Positions 24,049 to 33,009 are shown, counted from the first letter of the stretch. The stretch: 64,000 nt of DNA from Arthrobacter oryzae (GCF_030812315.1 NZ_JAUSSM010000016.1:1-64000); one strand, 5' to 3'. The notes: generated by a model from the sequence alone, not told the origin. Numbers and translations are program-made.

Positions 24049-25212
24049 ATGAGTTCCGTGGCTTGGATTCGCACCCTGCTGTTCCGGCTCGTCGCCGCAG
24101 CAACGGCCGCCGGGCTCGCAGGCGCACTCGGCGGCTGCACTGCGGCCCCGAATCCCCCTGAGCAGCTCCCTTCCACCGCCCGGCTGGCGGAAGCGCTGGA
24201 AGAATTCAGCAACAGGATGCTCGACGACGGCGCCCCCGCGGTCCTCATGCAGGCCAAAGTGCGTGGCGAGGAATGGTCCCGGGCTTCCGGTGTCAGGAGC
24301 CTGGAGAGCCAGGAGCCGGTTGAGATTACGGATTCCCTGCACGTCGCCAGCGTGACCAAGAGCTTCGTGGCGGTGTCCGTACTCAAGCTGGCCGCAGAGG
24401 GAAGGCTGGGACTCGACGACCCCGTCAGCAAGCATTTGCCGGAGTTTGACAGCATCATGCACCCGCCCGGGCCGGTCACGATCCGGCGGCTGCTCCAACA
24501 CGAGTCCGGGATGCCGGATTACGGCATCCCGCTCCTTCAGCAGGGGAGCCTGCGTGACGTGCTTGCGACCAGCTGGAGCCACCGGGACCTCCTCGCCCTG
24601 GCGGCGACCCAGCGGTGGGAACGACGACTGGGACAGGGTTTTGAGTACTCGAACACGAACTACGTCGCACTGGGCATGGTTGTGGAACGGCTGCGCGGGA
24701 GGCCCATCGGTGATGTAATTCGGTCTGACATTGTCGAACCGCTCGGCCTCACTGCCACCAGGATGACCGACCGTGGCCCGTCCCCGCCCTCGCTGGTGCA
24801 TGGATACGTCACCATCTTCGGCGAGCGCCTGGACGTCAGCTACCCTGCCCTTCACTCAGGTGCCGCCGCCAGCGGTCTCGTATCCAGCGTCGACGACGTG
24901 GACACCTTCTACGCCGCGCTACTGCAGGGCCGCCTGCTCCCGGCGGCCATGGTGACGGAAATGCAGAGCCCACTCTACGCCCGATACGGTTTGGGCATCC
25001 GGCGCTGGAACGATACCTGCACCAACAACTACTACTACGGCCATGCCGGTGACACTGCCGGGTACGGCACCGTTTCCATGTCCAGCGCGGATGGGACCCG
25101 GCAGGCAACAGTCTCCCTCACGTATCCGCCGGAGCCTCACAGCGTCACCGGCAACGGCATTGTGGACGAGTTGCTGGGCGTAGTGGAGGAAGCCCTCAAC
25201 AACAGCTGTTAG
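24049..25212 (+). CDS. Class C beta-lactamase-like serine hydrolase, lipoprotein
   Basis: 387 residues. Residues 1-27 are a lipoprotein signal with lipobox 'GALGGC'. The penicillin-binding-like domain shows the SxxK motif in 'HVASVTKSFVAVSVLKL', the Tyr motif 'FEYSNTNYVALG' (YSN) and 'YYGHAGDTAGYG' in the KTG position (HAG). Such proteins act outside the membrane as D-aminopeptidases, esterases or carboxypeptidases and are not necessarily true lactamases. ATG at 24049 with GAGGA just upstream was used. Its stop overlaps the convergent small membrane gene by 4 bp. Confidence 0.87.
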   Translation: MSSVAWIRTLLFRLVAAATAAGLAGALGGCTAAPNPPEQLPSTARLAEALEEFSNRMLDDGAPAVLMQAKVRGEEWSRASGVRSLESQEPVEITDSLHVASVTKSFVAVSVLKLAAEGRLGLDDPVSKHLPEFDSIMHPPGPVTIRRLLQHESGMPDYGIPLLQQGSLRDVLATSWSHRDLLALAATQRWERRLGQGFEYSNTNYVALGMVVERLRGRPIGDVIRSDIVEPLGLTATRMTDRGPSPPSLVHGYVTIFGERLDVSYPALHSGAAASGLVSSVDDVDTFYAALLQGRLLPAAMVTEMQSPLYARYGLGIRRWNDTCTNNYYYGHAGDTAGYGTVSMSSADGTRQATVSLTYPPEPHSVTGNGIVDELLGVVEEALNNSC

Positions 25213-25505
25213 GAACGCCGCCGCCCCACGCGGTGACCGGCCCAGAAGGTGAGCGCCAGCAACCCGACTCCGGCCAGCACCAGGCCTGCCTTGGTCCGGG
25301 CGCTGAGGAAGAAGATTCCGTCAGGCAGGAAGGCCTGTGAGGACAGCGGCGCGTAGGCAAACCAGCCGAATGATTCCTGGCCGGTTCCTGTGATGGCGAG
25401 GAGGGAACCCGCAATCAGCAGCGCCAGGGCGCCGATCGGCACCGCAATCCTGGCGATGCGGGTGGTACGGGCGGGCCGCCGGTCATCATCCCCCAATGAG
25501 TCCAT
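25209..25505 (-). CDS. Small membrane protein (98 aa), unknown function
   Basis: Two clear membrane helices: 'IAVPIGALALLIAGSLLAI' (about residues 20-38) and 'AGLVLAGVGLLALTFWAGH' (about 73-91), linked by an extracytoplasmic-looking loop with the motif 'SFGWFAYAPLS'. The 'FGWFAY.PL' loop occurs in many small actinobacterial membrane proteins without known function. A much longer frame upstream on this strand is only the reverse of the CHAD gene; ATG at 25505 is the natural start although no strong ribosome site is visible. Confidence 0.65.
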   Translation of the reverse strand: MDSLGDDDRRPARTTRIARIAVPIGALALLIAGSLLAITGTGQESFGWFAYAPLSSQAFLPDGIFFLSARTKAGLVLAGVGLLALTFWAGHRVGRRRS

Positions 25506-25565
25506 GGACCAACCATAGCGCCGAAGGACTCTTCTGGCGGCACCCCAGCGGACGTAGAGTGAAGC

Positions 25566-26465
25566 ATGCCCACCACAGCCGGCGAGGTCCTGACAAACTA
25601 CTTGGCCCAGCAGCTTGCCGAGCTCAGGCATCAGGAGCCCTTGGTGCGACGGGAAGAGCCGGACTCTGTCCATCAGATGCGGATGTGCGCCCGCCGGCTG
25701 CGGTCGGTGCTGGCAACAGGGCAGAAGCTCTTCAACGACGGCGCCGTTTCTGAGGTGAGGGCTGAACTGCGGTGGCTCTCCGAGGTGCTCGGTTCTGCCA
25801 GGGATCCGGAAGTGATCCACGACCGGCTCCGGGAGCTCCTGGCCAAGGAGCCGGACGCGCTGGTCTTCGGACCGGCGGCCCAGCGGATCGGCAACGAACT
25901 CGATGCCACCTCCGCTGCGGGCCGGCGCGCCGTCCTGGAGGCCCTCGACGGCGACCGTTACGCCAGCCTCATCTCCCGCCTTGAAGCGCTGATGCAGGCT
26001 CCGCCGCTGACAGAGAAAGCTGCAGGGGACGCGCGCAAGACCACGCGGAAGCTGGTGTCCAGGGACACCAAAAGGGTCCGGCGCAGGGTACGGGAGTTGG
26101 AGGCACGGCCGGATGGCGGCAGCGGCGAAGCCAGCCCTGCGCCGGGCGGCCCGGCCCGCGACGCCGGCCTTCACGAAGTGCGCAAGGCTGCCAAGCGGCT
26201 CCGGTACGCTGCCGAGGCCGCCGAGCCGGTGGCGGGCAGGAAGGCCGCCAGAATGGCCAAACGTGCGCACAAACTGCAGCAGATCCTTGGCCTTCACCAG
26301 GACAGCGTGGTGGCAAGGAAGCTCCTCGCCGATCTTGGCGCCCGGGCCTTCCGCAGCGGCGAGAACGGCTTCACGTACGGACGGCTGCACGCACAGGAAG
26401 AAGCCCTTGCGGACCGGTCCGAGGCCAAATTCAGGAAGGCCTGGAAGAAGTTTCCCGGCAGCTAA
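25566..26465 (+). CDS. CHAD domain protein
   Basis: 299 residues, helical and rich in Arg/Lys. The domain opens with 'SVHQMRMCARRLRSVLATG' and its second repeat has 'GLHEVRKAAKRLRYAAEAAE', the conserved His/Arg/Lys face that binds polyphosphate. CHAD proteins associate with inorganic polyphosphate granules and are often paired with CYTH phosphatases, but none is adjacent here. The linker 'RPDGGSGEASPAPGGPARD' separates the halves. Confidence 0.9.
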   Translation: MPTTAGEVLTNYLAQQLAELRHQEPLVRREEPDSVHQMRMCARRLRSVLATGQKLFNDGAVSEVRAELRWLSEVLGSARDPEVIHDRLRELLAKEPDALVFGPAAQRIGNELDATSAAGRRAVLEALDGDRYASLISRLEALMQAPPLTEKAAGDARKTTRKLVSRDTKRVRRRVRELEARPDGGSGEASPAPGGPARDAGLHEVRKAAKRLRYAAEAAEPVAGRKAARMAKRAHKLQQILGLHQDSVVARKLLADLGARAFRSGENGFTYGRLHAQEEALADRSEAKFRKAWKKFPGS

Positions 26466-26486
26466 TCCGGGAACCAAAGCCGGGGA

Positions 26487-27662
26487 CTAAGGCTGCAGCA
26501 CGACCTTGATGCAGCCGTCCTCCTTCTTCTGGAATTTCTCGTACATGGCCGGGGCCTCGTCCAGTCCCACCCGGTGCGTTACAAGGTCCATGGTGCCCAA
26601 GGGATCAGCATCGTCTTCCACGAGGGGCAGCAGCTGGTCGGTCCAGTTCCGGACGTTGCACTGGCCCATCCGAAGCTGGATCTGCTTGTCGAACATCGAC
26701 AGCAGCGGCATCGGGCTGGCCTGTCCCCCATATACGCCGCTCAGGGAAACCGTGCCTCCCCGGCGGACGGCGTCGATGGACGTGTGCAGGGCAGCGAGGC
26801 GGTCCACACCCGCCGTTTCCATGGCCTTTTGCGCCAATTTGTCCGGCAGGAGTCCCAGCGCCTGGTGCGCAAAGCCAGCGATCGGGGATCCGTGCGCCTC
26901 CATGCCGACGGCGTCAATCACCGAATCGGGGCCCCGCCCACCGGTCGCCTCACGGAGTTCATCGGCAATGCCCTTGGCATAGTCCAGTGTTTCGATGCCA
27001 TGCCGGGCTGCCATCGCGCGCCGCTCGGGGACGGGATCCACTCCGATGACCCGCAGACCGAAGTGCTTTCCGATGCGTGTGGCGAACTGCCCCACCGGGC
27101 CGAGGCCAAACACGGCCAGCGTGCCGCCCGCCTCGGTATCCGCGTATTTCACTGCCTGCCAGGCGGTGGGCAGGATGTCAGAGAGGAACAGGTAGCGTTC
27201 ATCCGGAAGTTCCGTGCCTACCTTGATGGGCCCGTAGTCCGCGTGGGGTACGCGCAGGTATTCGGCCTGGCCTCCCGGAACCGACCCGTACAGCTCCGAA
27301 TATCCGAAAAGGGCAGCGCCGGAGCCCTTGTCCTTCACCTGGGTTATCTCGCATTGTGACTGCAGGCCGCGTTGGCACATGAAACAGGTTCCGCAGGCGA
27401 TGTTGAACGGGATCACCACGCGGTCCCCTTTGGAAAGGTTCGTGACTGAGCTTCCCACTTCCTCCACGATGCCCATGGGTTCGTGCCCGATGACATCACC
27501 TTTGTGCATATAGGGACCGAGGACCTCATAGAGGTGCAGATCCGATCCGCAGATTGCCGTGGAGGTGATGCGGATGATTGCGTGCGTGGGCTCCTGGATT
27601 ATCGGGTCCGGAACGTTCTCGACGCTGACGGAGCGTTTGCCTTGCCAGGTAAGTGCCTTCAT
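26487..27662 (-). CDS. Zinc-dependent alcohol dehydrogenase (MDR family, formaldehyde dehydrogenase-like)
   Basis: 391 residues. Catalytic zinc ligands C38 and H60-E61 ('AICGSDLHLYE', 'VIGHEPMG'), structural zinc site in 'ACGTCFMCQRGLQSQC' with four Cys, and Rossmann loop 'LAVFGLGPVGQFATRIG' followed by 'VIGVDPVPER'. The long insertion with 'GMEAHGSPIAGFAHQALGLL' is characteristic of the glutathione-independent formaldehyde dehydrogenase-like group. NAD(P)-dependent oxidation of an alcohol or aldehyde hydrate; substrate unknown. Start ATG is preceded by AAAGG. Divergent from a small acidic protein gene over 198 bp. Confidence 0.9.
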   Translation of the reverse strand: MKALTWQGKRSVSVENVPDPIIQEPTHAIIRITSTAICGSDLHLYEVLGPYMHKGDVIGHEPMGIVEEVGSSVTNLSKGDRVVIPFNIACGTCFMCQRGLQSQCEITQVKDKGSGAALFGYSELYGSVPGGQAEYLRVPHADYGPIKVGTELPDERYLFLSDILPTAWQAVKYADTEAGGTLAVFGLGPVGQFATRIGKHFGLRVIGVDPVPERRAMAARHGIETLDYAKGIADELREATGGRGPDSVIDAVGMEAHGSPIAGFAHQALGLLPDKLAQKAMETAGVDRLAALHTSIDAVRRGGTVSLSGVYGGQASPMPLLSMFDKQIQLRMGQCNVRNWTDQLLPLVEDDADPLGTMDLVTHRVGLDEAPAMYEKFQKKEDGCIKVVLQP

Positions 27663-27796
27663 GGTGCGCCTTTCTGTCAATGTGCGCCGACCTTCCAACA
27701 GGCCACTTCGACCGTAACGCCGATCAACGGCGAAGAAAAGATCAGTAAGCTTATTGTTTTACGAAACACAAAAACTAAGCAAACTGAGCAAATCCC

Positions 27797-27825
27797 TTGC
27801 CTGCGGACGCGTCGGATCATAGCGT
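27797..27825 (+). promoter_or_regulatory. Candidate promoter of the small acidic protein gene
   Basis: TTGCCT (27797-27802), 17-bp spacer, TAGCGT (27820-27825), about 36 bp before the ATG. The upstream part of the 198-bp divergent gap is AT-rich (27740-27790). The -10 box is weak. Confidence 0.3.
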
Positions 27826-27860
27826 TGGATCATCCCGAGCATCGAGGAAAGGCAACGACA

Positions 27861-28079
27861 ATGACGCTGTACCAGCCAGAACCGGTGGAAATTTCCACAC
27901 GGATGCGTCCCGGCGAGTGGACCGAATCGAGCCTTGAAGACCTGGTCACGTCCTACCGGGCCAAGCTCATGGAAATGGGGGCGGGGCCCGCCGATGTGAT
28001 CACCGAGGTTGAACGCGACGACGACGGCTCCGTCAGCGTTGCGGTGTCCTGGAACAAGGGCGACATCGCCGACGCCTAG
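27861..28079 (+). CDS. Small acidic hypothetical protein (72 aa)
   Basis: Starts with ATG after GAGGAAAGG. The sequence has a helical part 'SSLEDLVTSYRAKLMEMGAG' and a beta-like end 'DDDGSVSVAVSWNKGD'. No membrane segment, no cysteine. I do not recognise the family. It is convergent with the HAD phosphatase gene, the two stops overlapping by 4 bp. Confidence 0.65.
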   Translation: MTLYQPEPVEISTRMRPGEWTESSLEDLVTSYRAKLMEMGAGPADVITEVERDDDGSVSVAVSWNKGDIADA

Positions 28080-28777
28080 GACCTTGCGGCGAGCCTGCCT
28101 ACGGCGCTGTCTCGCAGGTTCGCCAGCAGGTCCCGCGGATTTTCATAGATTTCCACCGCACCAGCCTCCATCAGTTCGCCCGCGCTGGTGCCGCCGCAGG
28201 TGAGGCCTATCGTGGGCATGCCGAGCTTGCCGGCAGCGTACACGTCCCACACGGCATCCCCGACATAAACCGCATCCCCGGCCTGCAGGCCAACGGCCTC
28301 CAGGGCCGCCTCCAGGATGTCCGGGTCCGGCTTGCTTTCCTTGGCATCATTGGCGCTCGTGGCGGCATGGATGAAGGAATCGGCGCGGAGCGTCGAGCGC
28401 AGCACCTCCAGGTCCTGCGCTCGGGCCGAAGATGCGAGCGCGACGGCGAAGCCGCTTTCATAGCACTGGGCCAGGAGGTCCCGCGCTCCGTCGAACGGGC
28501 GCAGCGCGGGCCAGAAGGTGGCGAATACCGCACCGTGGGCGGCCATGATGGACTCGTCGAGGGCCTTGTCACGGCCAGCCGGGAGAAGCCGGTCAACAAG
28601 CTTGTCCCCTCCCATACCCACCGAGCGGTGGATGGACGCCATCGGAACATCCAGGCCTGCCTGCCTGAAGGCCTGCCACCACGCCAGAGTATGTATATAG
28701 CTCGAATCCACCAGGGTCCCGTCGACGTCGAAGAGAACGCCGCGTGTCCGCCGCGCGCCGGATCCGATGTTGGGCAT
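28076..28777 (-). CDS. HAD superfamily phosphatase
   Basis: About 233 residues. Motif I 'VLFDVDGTLVDSSYIHTLAW', motif II 'VALASSARAQDLEVL', motif III Lys in 'KESKPDPDILEAALEAVG' and motif IV 'AVYVGDAVWDVYAAGKLGMP' are all present, with a helical cap after motif I. Similar to beta-phosphoglucomutase/phosphoglycolate phosphatase-type hydrolases; substrate undetermined. ATG at 28777 with AAGGTGG upstream; a GTG two codons earlier is possible. Follows the YegP-like gene on the same strand by 14 bp. Confidence 0.85.
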   Translation of the reverse strand: MPNIGSGARRTRGVLFDVDGTLVDSSYIHTLAWWQAFRQAGLDVPMASIHRSVGMGGDKLVDRLLPAGRDKALDESIMAAHGAVFATFWPALRPFDGARDLLAQCYESGFAVALASSARAQDLEVLRSTLRADSFIHAATSANDAKESKPDPDILEAALEAVGLQAGDAVYVGDAVWDVYAAGKLGMPTIGLTCGGTSAGELMEAGAVEIYENPRDLLANLRDSAVGRLAARS

Positions 28778-28791
28778 GGCCACCTTAGGGC

Positions 28792-29103
28792 TCAGTGATG
28801 CGTACGGGCTCGCTTTTGACCTGTGCTTCCCGTTGGCCGCCCGGACCCCAGAACGCCTATGTTCTTCGGAGCCTTGATGTGTTGCCGCACGGGCGGCTGC
28901 TTGAGCGGCTCGGAGTCCTGGCTCTCGCTAAGGTCCCGGATCAGGCCGGTCCCCGCAATCTCCCTGGCTTTGGCCACGCCTGCTGCTGCGGCGCGCTTGG
29001 TGGGAAAGGTCACCGAGATGGCCATCAAGGCTCCGGTACCGTCGATAAGCTTGACGCGGTAGCCGCCGTCGGGGGCATCAACCAGCTCGAAATATCCAGC
29101 CAT
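28792..29103 (-). CDS. YegP-like DUF1508 domain protein
   Basis: 103 residues. The DUF1508 fold covers residues ~1-60 ('YFELVDAPDGGYRVKLIDGT' and 'SVTFPTKRAAAAGVAKARE'). The C-terminal ~40 residues are a basic, Pro/Gly-rich, disordered-looking tail. DUF1508 proteins bind unknown ligands and are often induced by stress. Start ATG has an excellent GGAGGAG site. A 14-bp palindrome lies 38 bp upstream. Confidence 0.7.
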   Translation of the reverse strand: MAGYFELVDAPDGGYRVKLIDGTGALMAISVTFPTKRAAAAGVAKAREIAGTGLIRDLSESQDSEPLKQPPVRQHIKAPKNIGVLGSGRPTGSTGQKRARTHH

Positions 29104-29140
29104 TGCAACTCCTCCGTCTTTACCCCAACCTGAGGTATTA

Positions 29141-29154
29141 GTAAGTATACTTAC
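29141..29154. promoter_or_regulatory. Perfect palindrome GTAAGTATACTTAC
   Basis: 14-bp palindrome in an AT-rich patch, 38 bp upstream of the YegP-like start. It may contain or overlap the -10 region (TATACT) or be an operator. The rest of the 214-bp gap shows nothing else of note. Confidence 0.4.
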
Positions 29155-29317
29155 CTCTGCTGGATAAGGAAGGCCCGAGGATATCCAGGCGACGGCCATC
29201 TAGCCGTTGACTACCGAAAGAACATTGCCGGCGGGGTCCGGCCGTCGGAGACGTCCAGCCCCAGTGTCTCCCCTTGCCACAAGCCTGGACCCTTGGCGAA
29301 GGCCCGCCGGTTCCGGA

Positions 29318-30190
29318 CTAGAGTGCTGCGGTTTGGCAAAGAACCTGGCGCTGACGGCCCAGTCCTTCGATTTCCACCTCCAGTACATCGCCGTCTTGGA
29401 GGTAGGGAAAGCGCCCGGAGAGGGCCACGCCCTCCGGGGTCCCGGTCAGGATGACGTCGCCGGCCTCCAGGACCATGAACTGGCTCAGGTGGTGCACGAT
29501 GGCGGGAACGTCGAAAATGAGGTCCGCCGTGGACGAGTCCTGGCGCAGCTCGCCGTTGACCCAGGTCCGCAGCCGAAGGTCGGCGGGGTCCAGGTCTGCG
29601 GCCGGGACGAACCACGGCCCAAGGGGCGTGGACGCAGGGAGCGACTTTCCTTTGACCCACTGTCCTGCCGCGCCGGGCAGCTGGTAGTCCCGCTCTGAAA
29701 GGTCGTTGGCCAGCACATAGCCGGCGATGCGGTCAGCGGCCTCGTCGACCGACGTCAGGTAGGAGGTGCGCCGCCCGATCACCACGGCCAGCTCGACTTC
29801 CCAGTCGTACTTTCGGGACCGCGGCGGGATGGGGGCGTCGTCGAACGGCCCTGCCACCGTGTTGCTTGGCTTAAGGAACACCACCGGCACCTCCGGCACG
29901 GCGACTCCCGACTCGGCCGCATGGCCGGCGTAATTCAGGCCGATGCCCACCACGGCACCTGGGCGGGCCAGCGGAGTGCCCGTGCGAAGGGCGCCTGCGT
30001 CGGAAATCTCGGCCAGTTCCCCGGCCGCGAGCGCATCGCGGACCTGATCGACGCCGCCGCGTTCCAGGAACGTTCCGTCGATGTCGGCGGCCAGACCGGC
30101 GAGGGAATACCACTTCCCGTCCGAGTCCGGCCCGCCGGGCTGAACGGCAGGCTGTTCCCTGCCTGGATCTCCGAGACGCGCAAATTTCAC
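29318..30190 (-). CDS. Fumarylacetoacetate hydrolase family protein
   Basis: 290 residues. The C-terminal FAH domain is clear: 'VVGIGLNYAGHAAESGVAVP', 'PVVFLKPSNTVAGPFDD', 'YDWEVELAVVIGRRTSYL', 'GYVLANDLSERDYQ', 'KSLPASTPLGPWFVPA' and 'LEAGDVILTGTPEGVALSG', with the metal-binding Glu residues (E-x-E). Members hydrolyse or decarboxylate beta-diketo acids or hydrate 2-oxo acids in aromatic or sugar catabolism. GTG start with GAAGGAG 8-9 nt upstream. Downstream of the GH15 gene on the same strand. Confidence 0.87.
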   Translation of the reverse strand: MKFARLGDPGREQPAVQPGGPDSDGKWYSLAGLAADIDGTFLERGGVDQVRDALAAGELAEISDAGALRTGTPLARPGAVVGIGLNYAGHAAESGVAVPEVPVVFLKPSNTVAGPFDDAPIPPRSRKYDWEVELAVVIGRRTSYLTSVDEAADRIAGYVLANDLSERDYQLPGAAGQWVKGKSLPASTPLGPWFVPAADLDPADLRLRTWVNGELRQDSSTADLIFDVPAIVHHLSQFMVLEAGDVILTGTPEGVALSGRFPYLQDGDVLEVEIEGLGRQRQVLCQTAAL

Positions 30191-30283
30191 CGGTCAACAC
30201 TCCTTCGTGCCTGCTCCGAATAGGTTCGTGACCATGGAACCACGCAGCGGCCCCGGGTCCCCAGCTGAACCAAATGTGACCGC

Positions 30284-30357
30284 GCGGCAAGCCGAGCTGC
30301 CGGGCCGCCACGCGGCAAGCCGAGCTGCCGGGCGGGCGGACGGCAAGCCGAGCCGCC
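30284..30357. repeat. 28-bp-period repeat of short hairpins between the GH15 and FAH genes
   Basis: gcggcaagccgagctgccgg occurs at 30284 and 30312, and a shortened, changed copy (cggcaagccgagccgcc) at 30341. Each unit contains ggca...tgcc-type self-complementarity, so several small hairpins can form. It lies directly after the GH15 stop on the minus strand and may serve as its terminator. Confidence 0.7.
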
Positions 30358-30362
30358 GCCCG

Positions 30363-32156
30363 CTAGCTCCCGTGCACCGGCGTATCGCTGCGCTGCACGC
30401 TGTCCTCGTGCAGTTCCAATGCACTCATGATCAGCGCGAAGTGGCTGAAGGCCTGCGGGGTGTTCCCCAGCTGTCGGCCGCTGTCGACTCCCCATTCCTC
30501 GCTCAGGAGACCTACGTCGTTGCGCAGCGCCAGGAGCCGTTCGAATAGCTCCTTGGCCTCGTGGCGCCGGCCCACCCCGATGAGCGCTTCCACCAGCCAG
30601 AAAGAACAGGCGAGGAAGACGCCTTCGTTCCCGGGAAGGCCGTCGTCGGCTTCCTCCGTCCGGTAGCGCAGCAGGAAACCGTCGTGCGTAAGTTCGCGCT
30701 GCACGGCCTCAATGGTGCCCACCACCCTGGGGTCGTCCGCCGGCAGGAAGCCGACGCGGGGTATGAGCAGAAGGCTGGCGTCCAGCTCCGGCCGCCCGTA
30801 GGACTGCACGAACGTGTTCCGCTCTGTGTCGAAGCCGTTGGCCATGACATTGGCGTGGATGGTGTCCCGCAGTTCCTCCCAGCGGTCAGCCGGACCAACC
30901 AGCCCGAAATCCCGCACCCCCTTGACCATCCGGTCGGCCGCAACCCATGCCATCACCTTTGAGTGCGTGAAGTGGCGGCGGGGGCCGCGCATCTCCCATA
31001 GGCCGTTGTCGGGCCGCTGCCAGGCACCCTCAAGGTGTTCCATGAGCGCAACCTGGACGTCCCACGCCTCGTCGCTGTGCTTCAGCAGGGAGTACCTTGT
31101 CAGGGACAGGCAATCCAGGACCTCGCCCCAGACGTCCAGCTGAAGCTGGCCGGCGGCGCCGTTGCCGATCCGCACCGGGGCGGACTTTTCGTAGCCCTGC
31201 AGCCACGGGAGCTCCATCTCCGGCAGCCTCCGCTCCCCGTGGATCCCGTACATGATCTGCAGGTCCGCGGGGTCGCCGGCTACTGCCCGCAGCAGCCAGT
31301 CGCGCCAGGAGGCTGCCTCTTCGGTGTAGCCGGCGGCAAGCAACGCCTGCAGCGTAAGCGTTGCGTCCCGGAGCCAGCAGTACCTGTAGTCCCAGTTCCG
31401 GGAGCCGCCCAGCTGTTCCGGCAGGGACGTGGTCACAGCGGCCACAATCCCGCCCGTTGGATCGTAGGTCAGTGCCTTGAGCGTGATCAGCGAACGCTGG
31501 ATGGCCTCACGGTAGGGGCCGGTGATGGTGCATTTCGCGGACCAATCCAGCCAGAACGTCTCCGTGGCCGCCAGGACGGCCTCTGGGTCGATGTACGGCG
31601 GGCGGTACAGGTGGCTCGGTGTCCAAGCCAGCACAAAAGGCACCCTCTCGCCCGCGCGGACGGTGAAGTCGCTGACTGTCCGCATGCGTTCGCCACGCAG
31701 CGGAGCTTCTGTGACGAGGTAGGCGGCATCCGGACCGGCGATGGCATGGATGCCATGGTCATCGTGCCGGACCCACGGCACGATGTGGCCGTAATCGAAC
31801 CTCAGCGCCAGTTCGCCGCGCATCCGGACGGAACCGTGCACGCCCACCACGATCCGCACAATGTCCGCCACACGGTCACGCGGGGGCATGAAGTCGATGA
31901 CTTTCACGGTGCCGGAGGGCGTTTCCCATTCGGTCTCCAGAATGAGGGTCCCCTTGCGGTAATGGCGGCGGGTGCAGTCTCCGCCGCCCGCAGGCGCCAG
32001 CAGCCACCGGCCCGACTTCGGCGTGTCGAGCAGCGCGTTGAAGCAGGCCGGCGAGTCGAACCGCGGGAGGCACAGCCAGTCGATGGAACCCTCCGTGCTG
32101 ATGAGTGCCGCCGTGTGGAGGTCACCCACCACCGCGTAGTCCTCTATGCGTGCCAT
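30363..32156 (-). CDS. Glycoside hydrolase family 15 protein (glucoamylase/trehalase type)
   Basis: 597 residues. N-terminal 'IEDYAVVGDLHTAALISTEG' and 'SIDWLCLPRFDSPACFNALL' are the family opening; the (alpha/alpha)6 catalytic part shows 'LGGSRNWDYRYCWLRDATLT' with catalytic Asp/Glu region, and the second acid lies in 'GNEGVFLACSFWLVEALIG'. Actinobacterial homologues are annotated as trehalases or glucan 1,4-alpha-glucosidases; no signal peptide is present, so it acts inside the cell on maltooligosaccharides or trehalose. Start ATG is divergent from the DUF72 gene over about 70 bp. Confidence 0.9.
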   Translation of the reverse strand: MARIEDYAVVGDLHTAALISTEGSIDWLCLPRFDSPACFNALLDTPKSGRWLLAPAGGGDCTRRHYRKGTLILETEWETPSGTVKVIDFMPPRDRVADIVRIVVGVHGSVRMRGELALRFDYGHIVPWVRHDDHGIHAIAGPDAAYLVTEAPLRGERMRTVSDFTVRAGERVPFVLAWTPSHLYRPPYIDPEAVLAATETFWLDWSAKCTITGPYREAIQRSLITLKALTYDPTGGIVAAVTTSLPEQLGGSRNWDYRYCWLRDATLTLQALLAAGYTEEAASWRDWLLRAVAGDPADLQIMYGIHGERRLPEMELPWLQGYEKSAPVRIGNGAAGQLQLDVWGEVLDCLSLTRYSLLKHSDEAWDVQVALMEHLEGAWQRPDNGLWEMRGPRRHFTHSKVMAWVAADRMVKGVRDFGLVGPADRWEELRDTIHANVMANGFDTERNTFVQSYGRPELDASLLLIPRVGFLPADDPRVVGTIEAVQRELTHDGFLLRYRTEEADDGLPGNEGVFLACSFWLVEALIGVGRRHEAKELFERLLALRNDVGLLSEEWGVDSGRQLGNTPQAFSHFALIMSALELHEDSVQRSDTPVHGS

Positions 32157-32229
32157 GGGACATACAGTGCCACACGCCGCCCCGGCAGACTACTATCCAT
32201 GGCATGCTGCAAGGGAATGTCGGAGGCTC

Positions 32230-33009
32230 GTGTCCGACCATATCCGTACGCGCGGCAGACTGACGGCGAGGGGCAACTTGGGGATCCACATCGGCACGTC
32301 CGGCTGGAGCTACGACCACTGGGAGAACGTGCTCTACCCGCCGGGACTGCCGGCGCGCGACCGGCTGGCGCATTATGTGGCGCGCTTCAGTACCGTGGAG
32401 CTGAACGCGAGTTTCTACCGCTGGCCACGGGATACCACCTTCGCGAGCTGGCGCCGCCGCCTCCCTGCGGGATTTGCCATGTCGGTCAAGGCCCCGCGCG
32501 GCCTGACTCATGGGAAGAAGCTGTACAGCCCCGAAGTCTGGGTGGAGCGGATCATCAGGTGCTGGCATGAGCTGGGCGACAAACGGGCGGTGCTGCTGGT
32601 CCAGCTCCCGCCTGATTTTGCCCGGGACGATGCCCGCCTTGGCTACTTCCTGGCGGCCTTGCCGTGGTGGGTCCGGGTTGCGGTGGAGTTCCGGCACCCC
32701 AGTTGGGACCATCCCGACGTGTATGCCCTGCTTGAGCGGCACGAGGCTGCCTATTGCATCATGAGCGGTGCAAACCTTCCGTGCATCCTGCGGGCTACGG
32801 CGCCGTTCGTGTACGTCCGCCTGCATGGCCCGGACCACCAGTACCTCTACGGGGGCTCGTATTCGGAGGATGACCTTCGGTGGTGGGCAGACCGCGTCCG
32901 GGAGTGGCAGGGCTCCGGCAAGGACGTATACGTCTATTTCAATAACGACGGCGGCGGCAACGCCGTGCGGAACGCCGACACATTGCGGTGGCTGCTCGGG
33001 GAAGGCTGA
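32230..33009 (+). CDS. DUF72 family protein
   Basis: About 259 residues. Characteristic start 'IHIGTSGWSYDHWENVLYPP', 'STVELNASFYRWPRDTTFAS', 'AMSVKAPRGLTHGKKLY', 'AVEFRHPSWDHPDVYALL' and the C-terminal 'DVYVYFNNDGGGNAVRNA'. The family adopts a TIM-barrel-like fold and has no proven function. The exact start is uncertain: GTG at 32230 follows GGAGG closely, and TTG at 32278 after GAGGGG is an alternative; the frame itself extends back into the divergent GH15 gene. Confidence 0.85.
   Translation: MSDHIRTRGRLTARGNLGIHIGTSGWSYDHWENVLYPPGLPARDRLAHYVARFSTVELNASFYRWPRDTTFASWRRRLPAGFAMSVKAPRGLTHGKKLYSPEVWVERIIRCWHELGDKRAVLLVQLPPDFARDDARLGYFLAALPWWVRVAVEFRHPSWDHPDVYALLERHEAAYCIMSGANLPCILRATAPFVYVRLHGPDHQYLYGGSYSEDDLRWWADRVREWQGSGKDVYVYFNNDGGGNAVRNADTLRWLLGEG

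Noticed and set aside
25209-26477. 422-codon minus-strand frame covering the CHAD gene
   Set aside because: Only the last 98 codons (two membrane helices) look like a protein; the rest is antisense of CHAD.
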